A DNA stretch of 35,209 nt from assembly GCA_035356615.1 (NCBI GenBank), contig DAOQSN010000046.1, positions 1 to 35,209 of the forward strand, read 5' to 3'. The notes beneath the pieces are model-generated. The model searched no databases and was not told the DNA's origin. It was given only the letters and a program-made list of their open reading frames with translations. Position numbers and translations under genes: made by a program. This DNA comes from JAKQDH01 sp029558835 (GTDB taxonomy: Bacteria; Planctomycetota; Phycisphaerae; UBA1845). Positions 22,692-31,264 of the stretch are shown piece by piece (the stretch's first letter is position 1; each line of letters begins with the position of its first letter).

Positions 22692-23564
22692 ATTAACGCG
22701 CTAGCCTGGCTCAACGGCGAGTTCTGCCCGATCCACGAGGCGAAGGTTTCCATTGAGGATCGGGGGTTCCAGTTCGGCGACGGCATCTACGAGGTGATTC
22801 GCGTCTATGACGGACGCCCCTTCCTGCTTGAACGCCATCTGGAACGTCTCTGCCGTAGCGTGGCTGCCATCGGGCTGGAGGTCAACGTCGAGGAACTGGG
22901 CCTCGCACGCGTGATTGACGAGGGTGTGCAGCGCAGCGGCATGGCCGAGGCGGTGGTGTACATCCAGATCACGCGCGGCGCCGCGCCACGCATCCACGAT
23001 ATCCCCCGTGGGCTGCCGCCGACCGTGGTGGTAACGTTCCGCCCGGCGCCGGTGGTGCCGGCGGAGTTGCGGGAACGCGGCGTCAGCGTGATGACCACGC
23101 GCGAGATCCGCTGGGCGAACTGCTACATCAAGGCGATCACGCTGCTGCCTAATATCCTGGTGCGGACGGAGGCCCGGCGCCGCGGTTACTACGAGGCCGT
23201 GTTCGTCACCGACCAGGGCGAGGTGCGGGAGACCACCGCCGCCAACATCTTCGCCGTGCGCCAGGGGCGCCTCCGCATGCCGCCCCGCACCCAGGCGGTC
23301 CTCCACGGCATCACGCAGAGCCTCGTCCTGGACTGCGCGGCCCGCGTGGATGTGCCGGTCGAGGAGCGGGCCTTCCATCTTGACTTCCTGCGGGCGGCCG
23401 ACGAGGCCTTCATCTCCAGCACCACATTGGAGGTGCTGGGGGTGACCAGAATTGACGATCAACCCGTCGGGGACGGGACCGTGGGCCCCATTACCCGTCG
23501 CCTGCACGAGGAACTGGTCCGCCACGCCCGGCGTGGCCCGTGCCGCAGCGCGTGCGCCGTCTGA
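22692..23564 (+). CDS. Class-IV aminotransferase, D-amino-acid or branched-chain type
   Basis: The 290-residue PLP enzyme transfers amino groups between amino and keto acids. Family features include an N-terminal WLNGEFCPIHEAKVSIEDRGFQFGDGIYEVI block, the catalytic Lys in NCYIKAITLLPNILV and the cofactor-phosphate region ETTAANIFAV. Overall it is closest to D-alanine transaminase (Dat), but 4-amino-4-deoxychorismate lyase and branched-chain enzymes share this fold. No ATG, GTG or TTG lies near the N-terminus. AAGGAGG at 22679-22685 sits 6 nt before an ATT at 22692, so initiation at ATT is proposed. The only conventional in-frame start is at 22569 and would add 41 low-complexity residues. Confidence 0.82.
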   Translation: MNALAWLNGEFCPIHEAKVSIEDRGFQFGDGIYEVIRVYDGRPFLLERHLERLCRSVAAIGLEVNVEELGLARVIDEGVQRSGMAEAVVYIQITRGAAPRIHDIPRGLPPTVVVTFRPAPVVPAELRERGVSVMTTREIRWANCYIKAITLLPNILVRTEARRRGYYEAVFVTDQGEVRETTAANIFAVRQGRLRMPPRTQAVLHGITQSLVLDCAARVDVPVEERAFHLDFLRAADEAFISSTTLEVLGVTRIDDQPVGDGTVGPITRRLHEELVRHARRGPCRSACAV

Positions 23565-23886
23565 ACGCGGAAGCTTGCCTGAGGCATCCTGTGTCGCAGT
23601 GCCCGGGAAGGGCACCGGCGGTTGCTTGCTGCCTGCCGCGAGTGCGGGCCCGGAGTCCACGCGGACTCGGTGCCTGTGCTGGCTGCGGGCGCTATGTCGG
23701 CAGCCGGCCAGCGCGACGGCCAAGACTTATGGGCGGGCTCCCACAACTCCCGCGGCCCCGACATTTCAGTCCCGTCCCCCTCGCGTCGATACGCCACTTG
23801 GATATTCCCCACGCCGCTCGGCGGACGTGAGGCGTTGGGGTTGCCTGCTTATCGGACCCCGGTGGGACCACACCCGGAGACCTGGA
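23565..23886. other. Intergenic region upstream of cheX
   Basis: This 322-nt region holds no convincing gene or sigma-70 boxes. Overlapping open frames are out-of-phase shadows. It probably holds the promoter of the CheX-CheY pair, which I could not locate. Confidence 0.4.
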
Positions 23887-24390
23887 ATGGACGTGCGCTA
23901 CATCAACTCCTTCGTGGGAGCGACCTGCAACGTGTTCGAGACCATGGTGGGCATGCCGGTGGCCGTCGACAAGCCTACCGTGAAGAGCGAAGCGACGCCC
24001 AGCGCTGACGTCTCCGGGGTCATCGGTTTCTCGGGTGATGCGACCGGGTCCGTCGTACTGGCCTTCAGCTTCGACACGGCCGCCAAGATCGCCAGCGCGT
24101 TCGCTGGTGCGCAGATCACCCCGCAACACCCTGACTTTGCCGACGCCATCGGCGAGCTCGCCAACATGGTGGCCGGCGGGGCCAAGTCGAAGTTCGATGG
24201 TTTCAACATCAACATCTCGCTGCCTAACGTGATCGTTGGGCGTGACCACAACGTCTGTCCCTCGCGGAGCGCCCCGCGCATCGTGATTCCCTGCCGGACC
24301 GAAGCGGGGTTCTTCTACGTTGAGGTGGGCATGGTGGTCGAGAAGAAGGTGCAGCGCGCCGCAGCCGTTGCCGCAGGAGTCACGCCGTGA
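23887..24390 (+). CDS. cheX: CheX-like chemotaxis phosphatase
   Basis: The 167-residue protein belongs to the CheC/CheX/FliY family, whose members dephosphorylate CheY-P. The active-site signature E-x-x-N is present once, as E90 and N93 in DAIGELANMVAGGAKSKF. One such helix per subunit is the CheX type. FINSFVGAT-like N-terminal and GVIGFSGDATGSVVLAF beta segments are typical. GGAG lies 6 nt before the ATG. The stop overlaps the GTG of the response-regulator gene by 4 nt, so the two are co-translated and likely act together. Confidence 0.85.
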   Translation: MDVRYINSFVGATCNVFETMVGMPVAVDKPTVKSEATPSADVSGVIGFSGDATGSVVLAFSFDTAAKIASAFAGAQITPQHPDFADAIGELANMVAGGAKSKFDGFNINISLPNVIVGRDHNVCPSRSAPRIVIPCRTEAGFFYVEVGMVVEKKVQRAAAVAAGVTP

Positions 24391-24776
24391 AAATCATGCT
24401 CGTCGACGATTCGCGGACCATCCGCAACATCCAGAAGAATGTGCTCAAGCAACTGAACCACACCGACGTGGTTGAGGCCGCCGACGGCGTCGAGGCCCTG
24501 GCACGCTTCCAGGAACAGGTCCCGGACCTGATGTTCGTCGACTGGAACATGCCCAACATGGACGGCCTGACCCTGGTCCGCAAGATCCGCGAGGTCAACA
24601 GGACGGTCCCCATCATCATGTGCACGACGGAGGCCGAGAAGTCGCGTGTCCTCGAGGCCATCAAGGCGGGCGTGAACAACTACATCGTCAAGCCGTTCAC
24701 CGTCGATTCACTGGGGGAGAAGATTCAACAGACCATGGCCAAGGTGAATGCCGCGGCCGGCGCCGCCGCACACTGA
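24387..24776 (+). CDS. cheY: CheY-like single-domain response regulator
   Basis: The 129-residue protein is one receiver domain with no output domain. The acidic pair is in VDD (D7, D8), the phospho-acceptor is D52 (FVDWNMP), the conserved Thr is in IIMCTTEAE (T80) and the Lys is K102 in VKPF. The C-terminal tail is Ala-rich. The GTG start overlaps the cheX stop (GTGA), indicating coupling to its presumed phosphatase. A motor-binding or signalling role is likely. No kinase (CheA) or flagellar gene is present in this window. Confidence 0.9.
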   Translation: MKIMLVDDSRTIRNIQKNVLKQLNHTDVVEAADGVEALARFQEQVPDLMFVDWNMPNMDGLTLVRKIREVNRTVPIIMCTTEAEKSRVLEAIKAGVNNYIVKPFTVDSLGEKIQQTMAKVNAAAGAAAH

Positions 24777-24832
24777 CCGGAACCCGCCACCTGAGACCTG
24801 CCCGACTCGGCAGCCGACACACCTGTTGATGC

Positions 24833-25216
24833 TCACGCAGAGGACCCGCGCGCGCGAATCGCGTGCCCTCGAGCGATCTTCGGAGCACTCGACTCCAGAG
24901 GCAAACCGGTGGCTTCGTCCACGCTGCCCGCCTGTTCGCGGAGCTTTGACCGCATCACCCGACCCATCTTGAACTTGACGGTGCGTTTGGGCGGCACGGC
25001 CACCTTGTCCATCGTCTTGGGGTTCTGTGCGACCCGGGCCGCCCGGATCTTGCACTCGAACACACCGAAGTCGCGAAACTCGAGGCGATTGTTGTTGGAC
25101 AGTTCACTTATCACGTCGTCCAGGAACCCTTGAATTATGCGCTTCACAAGCGAGCGTTTGGCCCCTTCCCGCTCTGCCAGCCGGTCAATCAACTCTTTCT
25201 TGGTTACGGTGGCCAT
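24833..25216 (-). CDS. HU/IHF family DNA-binding protein
   Basis: The 127-residue protein is a nucleoid-type DNA-bending factor. MATVTKKELIDRLAEREG is the usual opening, and RLEFRDFGVFECKIRAARVAQNPKT is the beta-arm that wraps DNA. VPPKRTVKFKMGRVMRSKL closes the fold at about residue 95. A 30-residue C-terminal extension (GSVDEATGLPLESSAPKIARGHAIRARG) ends in basic residues and is not present in canonical HU. The ATG at 25216 gives the expected N-terminus; the site upstream is weak (AGGG). It is convergent with cheY. Confidence 0.9.
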   Translation of the reverse strand: MATVTKKELIDRLAEREGAKRSLVKRIIQGFLDDVISELSNNNRLEFRDFGVFECKIRAARVAQNPKTMDKVAVPPKRTVKFKMGRVMRSKLREQAGSVDEATGLPLESSAPKIARGHAIRARGSSA

Positions 25217-26018
25217 GAGTGTGATCTGCCCTGCTGAAGCGACCCTCGAGTGCCGTGCCCAACCCGAATGCCAAAAACCAGCCTGCGACTGACGACCCGC
25301 CGCCGGAGCAACCGCCGGTCCCATCAGCCGCAGGGCGGATTTGTCCCGTGTCCGGACGCCCCCCCGAGTGAACGCAAGTCATACTACCGCAAAGGGTTTC
25401 GACAAGCAAGGCCCATTCTCGGACGCACCGACAACGAACGCGGCGCGCGATTGGGGAGGGTCTGGTTGCAATAGCACTAATCGGTGTCGGGGGAGAAACG
25501 CGGGGCGGGCCGAGTGTCGGGGCGGGGAGTGGGATGCCGGACGAAGCCAGGCCCGGGCGGGATCGCTGTGCGGGTGCTTGACGGAGGCCCGGTATCGCGA
25601 GCGGCTGGGGGCGGCACCTGTGCGGACCGCCAGGCGTTGTTTCCCCCGAGGCCGGCGGCATGTCCGCGACCCTGTTTGGTGGGCGTGTCAAGTCGCGCTG
25701 GTGGGCGGCTGCCTCAGACGCGGCCTCGCGGTACGCAGCAGGCAGGGGGACGGGGTTAACGGGGGGGCTCCGAACTTCTCCCTTCCCCTCCCTGTCCGGA
25801 GGGGGAGTTCTGAGGTAGGCTTCTGGTGACTGGCCGTGTCACCGGCCAGCCCACGTCGGTGGGACTTTCTTGGGCAGGAACGCTGCGACCGGTCGCGACG
25901 GGGACTCTCGGTGGAACAGAGCATGGGGGGGCGTGTTGGCGGCAGGCAAGTCGTTTGCGGGTGGTCTCGAAGGGCAAGAGGCGGGCGGCAGGGGCCGAGC
26001 GCGACGAGGTGTGCTGCG
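25217..26018. other. Intergenic region without recognised gene
   Basis: This 802-nt region lies between the HU-like gene and the histidine kinase. Several overlapping open frames run through it on both strands but show no family motifs and mostly reflect the high GC content. A G-rich palindrome-like patch at 25785-25812 (CCCTCCC / GGAGGGGGAG) is the only visible structure. Confidence 0.45.
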
Positions 26019-27188
26019 ATGAAGAGACAAGTGACCGGGCTGCGGCGCCGTCGGAGCAAGACCGCGACATCCCGGCCCGTAGCGGACCACCCGGCGGGAG
26101 CGGGGCCGGCGCTGACCGAGCCGCAGTATCATCTTGTGTTCGAGCACAGCCTGATCGGGATGTATCGGACGACGCTACGCGGGCGCATTCTCGACTGCAA
26201 CGAGTCGATGGCGAGGATGCTGGGTTACCGGTCGCGCCGGGAGTTGCTCAACCACAAGGCGGGGGAGCTGTACCACACGCCGGGCGATCGCCGGGCGTTT
26301 CTCGGGCGCCTGCGGCGGACGGGGGTGCTCACCAACTCGGAACTGGCCCTGCGTTGCAAGGACGGCACCACGATGTACGTGCTGGAGAACGTTTGCCTCG
26401 TCAGGGAGAAGTCCGGGAGCCTTCTGACGATCCAGGGCACGATGGTGGACATCACCGCGCGCAAGCTGGCGGAAGAAGCGCTGCGGGAGAGCGAGCGTCG
26501 GCACCGCGAACTCGCCGGCGAGCTGCGGCGGCTTGCACACCATATGCAAGCGGTGCGGGAAGCCGAGCGGGCGCGCATCGCGCGTGAGTTGCACGATGAA
26601 CTGGGGCAATACCTCACGGCCCTGAATATGGACCTGCACTGGCTGCGGGAGCGGGCGGCGCACCAGCAGGACATGCCCGTGGCCCGGGTCGCCGCGATGC
26701 ACGAGCTGGTGGGGCGGGCGATCGTGGCCCTGCGGAGAATCTGCACGGATTTGCGGCCGGCGCTGCTCGACGACATGGGGTTGATCGCGGCCATCGAGTG
26801 GCAGGCGCGAGAGTTTCAGGTCCGCACGGGGGTGCGGTGTGTGGCGTCGCTGCCGGCCGCGCCGGTCGAGGTGGCCAAGGAGCAGGCGACGGCGGTCTTC
26901 CGCATCCTGCAGGAGAGCCTGACCAACATCGCCCGGCATGCCCGGGCGACGGAGGTACGGATTGTGCTTCAGGCGCGCGCGAAGCTCCTGACTCTGAAGG
27001 TAAGCGACAACGGTGTGGGTATGGCGGGGGCGCGGCCGGGGGGTGTGCAGTCGCTGGGATTGATGGGGATGCGCGAGCGCGCGATTGAGTGGAACGGCCA
27101 GGTGGAGGTCAGCGACCGGTCGGCAAAGGGAACGACCGTGACCCTGCGTATGCCGCTGGGGCAGGTGGCGCGGGAGGGCACGCCATGA
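26019..27188 (+). CDS. PAS-domain sensor histidine kinase, HisKA_3 (NarL-partner type)
   Basis: The 389-residue kinase has a PAS domain (about 36-155: YHLVFEHSLIGMYRTTLRGRILDCNESMARMLGY ... GTMVDITARK). Next comes the HisKA_3 dimerisation helix with the phospho-accepting H192 in ERARIARELHDELGQ, then a HATPase_c domain (N-box LQESLTNIARHARA, G-box DNGVGM and GLMGMRERA). No transmembrane segments are visible, so it is cytoplasmic and probably senses an internal ligand or redox state through PAS. The ATG at 26019 has GAGG at 9 nt. It overlaps the regulator gene by 4 nt (ATGA), forming a two-component pair. Confidence 0.9.
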   Translation: MKRQVTGLRRRRSKTATSRPVADHPAGAGPALTEPQYHLVFEHSLIGMYRTTLRGRILDCNESMARMLGYRSRRELLNHKAGELYHTPGDRRAFLGRLRRTGVLTNSELALRCKDGTTMYVLENVCLVREKSGSLLTIQGTMVDITARKLAEEALRESERRHRELAGELRRLAHHMQAVREAERARIARELHDELGQYLTALNMDLHWLRERAAHQQDMPVARVAAMHELVGRAIVALRRICTDLRPALLDDMGLIAAIEWQAREFQVRTGVRCVASLPAAPVEVAKEQATAVFRILQESLTNIARHARATEVRIVLQARAKLLTLKVSDNGVGMAGARPGGVQSLGLMGMRERAIEWNGQVEVSDRSAKGTTVTLRMPLGQVAREGTP

Positions 27189-27817
27189 TTCAGGTAGTCG
27201 TTGCGGATGACCACGCGGTGGTGCGGGAGGGGATGAAGCGCATCATCGAAGGTGCGGGTGACATGTCCGTGGCGGCCGAGGCGGCGGACGGAGAGATGCT
27301 CCTGCGGCGGGTGGCGGCGGTGCCTTGCGACGTCGTGGTCATGGACCTAGCGATGCCGGGCATGTCCGGGCTGGAGGTGTTGCGGGAGTTGCGGCGTCGG
27401 CAGCCGCGCCTGCCGGTGCTGATCCTGACGATGCACCCGGCGGACCAGTACGCCGTACGCACGCTGCGGGAGGGAGCGGCCGGCTTCCTCCACAAGGGTG
27501 ACTCGCCGGGCGAGTTGGTGGAGGCGATCCGCACGGTGGTGGGCGGTCAGCGCTACATCTCCAGACCGGTGGCGGAGAGCCTCGCCTCGCATGTGGACGC
27601 CACGCGCGAGGCGGTCCCGCACGAGCGCCTCTCGAACCGCGAATTCCAGGTGCTGCGCCTCATCGCCTCCGGCAAACGGCTGAGCGAGATCGCGGTTGAG
27701 CTGTCGCTGAGCATCAAGACGGTCAGCACGTTCCGCCGCCGGCTCCTGGAGAAGCTCGGGCTCACGCGCAACGCCGAGCTGGTCCGCTACGCGCTGGAAC
27801 ACGGCATCGTGGACTAG
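27185..27817 (+). CDS. NarL/FixJ-type response regulator
   Basis: The 210-residue protein has a receiver domain (VVVADDHAVVREGMKR, phospho-acceptor D54 in VVMDLAMPGMSG, Lys in FLHKGDSP). A LuxR-type HTH follows (about 148-210: LSNREFQVLRLIASGKRLSEIAVELSLSIKTVSTFRRRLLEKLGL). It is a transcription factor activated by the overlapping upstream kinase. Target genes are unknown. The cytochrome gene that follows 330 nt downstream is one possible target, but this is only positional. Confidence 0.92.
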   Translation: MIQVVVADDHAVVREGMKRIIEGAGDMSVAAEAADGEMLLRRVAAVPCDVVVMDLAMPGMSGLEVLRELRRRQPRLPVLILTMHPADQYAVRTLREGAAGFLHKGDSPGELVEAIRTVVGGQRYISRPVAESLASHVDATREAVPHERLSNREFQVLRLIASGKRLSEIAVELSLSIKTVSTFRRRLLEKLGLTRNAELVRYALEHGIVD

Positions 27818-28147
27818 CTGCGGGCCGAGGTGGCGCGCGGTCGGTCCGCCGTGGGCGGCGGGCGAGCACCCGTCAGAAGATTCCTACCGCGCCGAGCGTG
27901 CGTTCCCACGCTCGATTTCCAGGCCGACGGATACCGAGAAACCCCTCGCGACGCTACGTTGGTACCGTAGGGTTTGCGTGTGGCTTCCACATCGCGCGCC
28001 GGGTCGCGCACGGGCAGATCGAGAAAAGGGCGGGCAGAAGACCGTGCGGGATTCGCGGCGTGGCGTCTTGAGTGAGACGTATGTCAGGCGGCGGGTCGGG
28101 TGTCGCGCGGACGATTCGGTGGCGGGACAACACGGAGGGAGGTTCCG
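27818..28147. other. Intergenic region upstream of the cytochrome gene
   Basis: This 330-nt region has no supported gene. An imperfect dyad around GGTACC (CTACGTTGGTACCGTAG, 27953-27969) is the only notable motif and could be an operator. Confidence 0.4.
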
Positions 28148-31100
28148 GTGACGACAGGACGCAACAACCACGTGGGGTCCAGGACGCTGGGGATTGCGGC
28201 GCTCGTGGTTGGGCTGGCGGCTTCGGGCGTGCAGCAAGCGGCTTACGGACGGAACCCCTATCGTAACAGCTTCTTCAGTGCGTATCCGTCGGCGGTGGGG
28301 AGTGTTCTGGACACCGTACCGAGCCGTCCCGGCCACTGCGGTGTTTGTCACTATGACTTCAGCGGAGGTGGGGCGCGCAATCCGTATGGGCTGGCGGTCG
28401 AGGCGACGGACCGCTCTGCGGCGGCGATTCTGGGTCTGGGGGGTGTGGACTCGGACAACGACGGGTTCGGTAACGCCGTGGAGATTACGGACGTCGCCAA
28501 CTACACCAACACGCCGACGTTTCCGGGCCTGACGCCGGCGAACGTAAGCCTGGTCTCGAACGTCAACGTTGCGGAGATCCAGGGTTACCTGGCGCCGCTG
28601 ACCGGCGGCGATGTCACGCCGCCGAGTGTCACGGTGTTGTACCCGAACGGCGGCGAGACGTTGGTGGGGAACACGGGCTCCACGATCCAGTGGACGGCCA
28701 GCGACGCCGGCGGCGTTGCCGGTGTGTTCATCTACCTCTCGCTCGACGGCGGGGCGACGTACGACCTGATCGCCGACGGCATTTCCAACACGGGTAGCCT
28801 GACGTGGTTTCCGGCGAACCGACCGAGCATGCAGGCGGTCATCCGCGTGGAGGCGGTGGACAACTCGTTCAACATCGGGTTCGACGAGAGCAATGGCCCC
28901 TTCACGATTGCGTCGCCGCCGGGCGGGCTGGTGCCCAGCACGCTGCGGGACTTCGACCAGCCCGGCTCGCAGCCGCTGGAAGCCGGTATTTTGAACCCGC
29001 CGGCGGCGTGCGCGGTCTGCCACGGCAACTACAACCCGGCCGTGGAACCGTATTTCAATTGGGAAGGCAGCATGATGGCGCAGGCGTCGCGCGATCCGCT
29101 GTTCGAGGCGTGCCTGGTCATTGCCAACCAGGACGCGCCCGACTCCGGCGACCTGTGCCTGCGATGCCACCTGCCGCGTGGGTGGTTGCAGGGGCGGTCG
29201 GTGCCGACGGATGGCAGCCAGATGCTGCCCAGCGACGCGTTTGGCGTCGCTTGCGACCATTGCCACCGCCTGGTGGACCCGATCTACAGCACGGGCAACC
29301 CGGTCGAAGACGTGAACATCCTGGCCAACCTGAGCAACCCGCCCAGCGAGTTCGGCACGGGGATGTTCGTCGTGGACCCGACGGGGGCGCGCCGGGGGCC
29401 GTTCGTGGACGCCGACAGCGGACACCCGATCCTGGTGTCGCCGTTCCACCGGGAGGCGGCGTTGTGCGGGACGTGCCACGACGTGAGTAACCCGGCGTTT
29501 GAGCGTGATATCAACGGTGACTACGTGCCCAATGCGTTCGACGCGCCGGCCACGGATTTCTCGCCGCACAAGCTGGGCCCGGTGGAGCGGACCTACAGCG
29601 AGTGGTTGCACAGCGCGTACAACACGCCGGGGGGCGTGTATGCGCCGCAGTTCGGCGGCAACAAGAGCTACGTTGCGACATGCCAGGACTGTCACCTGCG
29701 CGACGTGACCGGCCAGGGCTGCAACCTGAACCCACCGGTGCGGACCGATCTGCCGCTGCACGACATGACGGGCGGCAGCACGTGGCTGCCGAACCTGCTG
29801 CCGGCGATGTTCCCCGGTGAGGTGGACCCGGCGGCGATCGCGGCCGGGGTAGAGCGTGCTCGTTACATGCTCCAGAACGCCGCCTCGTTGAACCTGCTGC
29901 AAATCGGCGGCGGGCTGCGTGTGACGGTTACGAATGAGACTGGCCACAAGCTGCCCAGCGGCTACCCGGAGGGGCGGCGTCTATGGCTGAACGTGCGGTT
30001 CTACGACCAGGAGCAGGGGTTGGTGGGGGAGTCGGGAGCCTACGATGCGGCGACCGGGGTGCTGAGCCACGACGCAGCGGCGAAGATCTACGAGGTGGAG
30101 CCGGCCACCCAGGGCATCCCCGGTCTGCCGGACGGCAGTCTCTTTCACTTCGTGCTCAACAGCGTGGTCCTGAAGGACAATCGTATTCCGCCGCGCGGGT
30201 TCACGAACGCGGCGTACGCAGCGTTTGGCGGCGCCCCGGTGGGGGCGACCTATGCCGACGGACAGTACTGGGACCACACTCTGTACAGCATCCCGCCCAC
30301 TGCGGCGTCGGTGGAGGTGACGCTGTACTACCAGAGCACGAGCAAGGAGTACGTTGAGTTTCTGCGGGACGAGAACTTCACGAACAGCACGGGACAGGAC
30401 CTCTACGACTTGTGGGCGGCCAACGGCAAGTGCCCGCCGGAGTTGATGGCGCAGGGTCAGCTTGTGCTGACGCCGCCGCTGGTGGGCGACTTCGACGACG
30501 ACGGGTACGTGGATGCGGAGGACTTCACGCTCTGGTCGGCGTGTCTTTGGGGCCCGGAGGTCGCGCACGCGGCCGGATGCGAGCCGGCGGACGCGGACTA
30601 CGATGGCGACGTGGATCTGCACGACCTGGCGGCGTTTCAGCTTGCGTTCACCGGTCCCGACGTGACACCGCCGAGTCCCCCGACGGGATTGGTGGCGACG
30701 GCCCAGCTCCACGCGGTCGCGCTGGACTGGGCGGACAACCTGGAATCCGACCTGGCGGGGTACCACGTGTATCGTGCGGTGGCAACGGGCGGGCCGTATG
30801 AACGGCTTCATGAGAGCCTCCTGGAGGCGAGCAGCTACACGGACACTGACGTGGTGGACCGCACCACCTATTACTACGTGGTGACGGCCGAGGATGACGC
30901 GGGCAACGAGAGCGCCTACAGCAGTGAGGCGAGCGCCGCGCCGCAGGGCGTCAACTCGATGCACGTGTTCGCCATCGTGCTGAGCGTGGACGACCAGGGC
31001 GGCGGCAACAAGTACGGCGTGGCGACCGTGACCATCCGGGACGAACTCAACGCCCCAGTGGCCGGCGCGACTGTGACCGGCACGTTTGCCGGCGACTACT

Positions 31101-31264
31101 CGGGCACCCGCACGGCGAGCACGAACGGCAGCGGCGTGGCGGTCCTGGTCATCGGTCCCAAAGGCGGCCGGACGGTGTTTACGTTCTGCGTTGCCGGAGT
31201 GACGCACGAGACGCTGGTCTATGACGCGACCCAGAACGTCGAGACGTGCGACGCGTATCCGTAA
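28148..31264 (+). CDS. Secreted hexaheme c-type cytochrome with dockerin-like and FnIII modules
   Basis: The 1038-residue protein has a signal peptide (LGIAALVVGLAASGVQQAAYG). It carries six CxxCH heme-binding sites, beginning at C64, C288, C337, C369, C440 and C512. An Ig-like segment (YPNGGETLVGNTGSTIQW) lies between the first and second hemes, and the heme domain resembles cytochrome c554-like multiheme proteins. Residues about 780-840 contain paired Asp-rich loops (GDFDDDGYVDAEDF, DADYDGDVDLHDL) like a type-I dockerin. These are followed by a FnIII domain and a C-terminal Ig-like domain. The GTG at 28148 has GGAGG at 5 nt. The six hemes imply extracytoplasmic electron transfer; partner unknown. 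Confidence 0.85.
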   Translation: MTTGRNNHVGSRTLGIAALVVGLAASGVQQAAYGRNPYRNSFFSAYPSAVGSVLDTVPSRPGHCGVCHYDFSGGGARNPYGLAVEATDRSAAAILGLGGVDSDNDGFGNAVEITDVANYTNTPTFPGLTPANVSLVSNVNVAEIQGYLAPLTGGDVTPPSVTVLYPNGGETLVGNTGSTIQWTASDAGGVAGVFIYLSLDGGATYDLIADGISNTGSLTWFPANRPSMQAVIRVEAVDNSFNIGFDESNGPFTIASPPGGLVPSTLRDFDQPGSQPLEAGILNPPAACAVCHGNYNPAVEPYFNWEGSMMAQASRDPLFEACLVIANQDAPDSGDLCLRCHLPRGWLQGRSVPTDGSQMLPSDAFGVACDHCHRLVDPIYSTGNPVEDVNILANLSNPPSEFGTGMFVVDPTGARRGPFVDADSGHPILVSPFHREAALCGTCHDVSNPAFERDINGDYVPNAFDAPATDFSPHKLGPVERTYSEWLHSAYNTPGGVYAPQFGGNKSYVATCQDCHLRDVTGQGCNLNPPVRTDLPLHDMTGGSTWLPNLLPAMFPGEVDPAAIAAGVERARYMLQNAASLNLLQIGGGLRVTVTNETGHKLPSGYPEGRRLWLNVRFYDQEQGLVGESGAYDAATGVLSHDAAAKIYEVEPATQGIPGLPDGSLFHFVLNSVVLKDNRIPPRGFTNAAYAAFGGAPVGATYADGQYWDHTLYSIPPTAASVEVTLYYQSTSKEYVEFLRDENFTNSTGQDLYDLWAANGKCPPELMAQGQLVLTPPLVGDFDDDGYVDAEDFTLWSACLWGPEVAHAAGCEPADADYDGDVDLHDLAAFQLAFTGPDVTPPSPPTGLVATAQLHAVALDWADNLESDLAGYHVYRAVATGGPYERLHESLLEASSYTDTDVVDRTTYYYVVTAEDDAGNESAYSSEASAAPQGVNSMHVFAIVLSVDDQGGGNKYGVATVTIRDELNAPVAGATVTGTFAGDYSGTRTASTNGSGVAVLVIGPKGGRTVFTFCVAGVTHETLVYDATQNVETCDAYP

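Noticed and set aside
25484..25829. Plus-strand open frames in the HU-kinase gap
   Set aside because: They are Gly/Arg-rich, mutually overlapping and without start signals, as expected by chance at this GC content.
27884..29947. Long minus-strand frame opposite the cytochrome gene
   Set aside because: It is an Arg/Val/His-rich antisense shadow; the plus strand has the signal peptide and six heme motifs.
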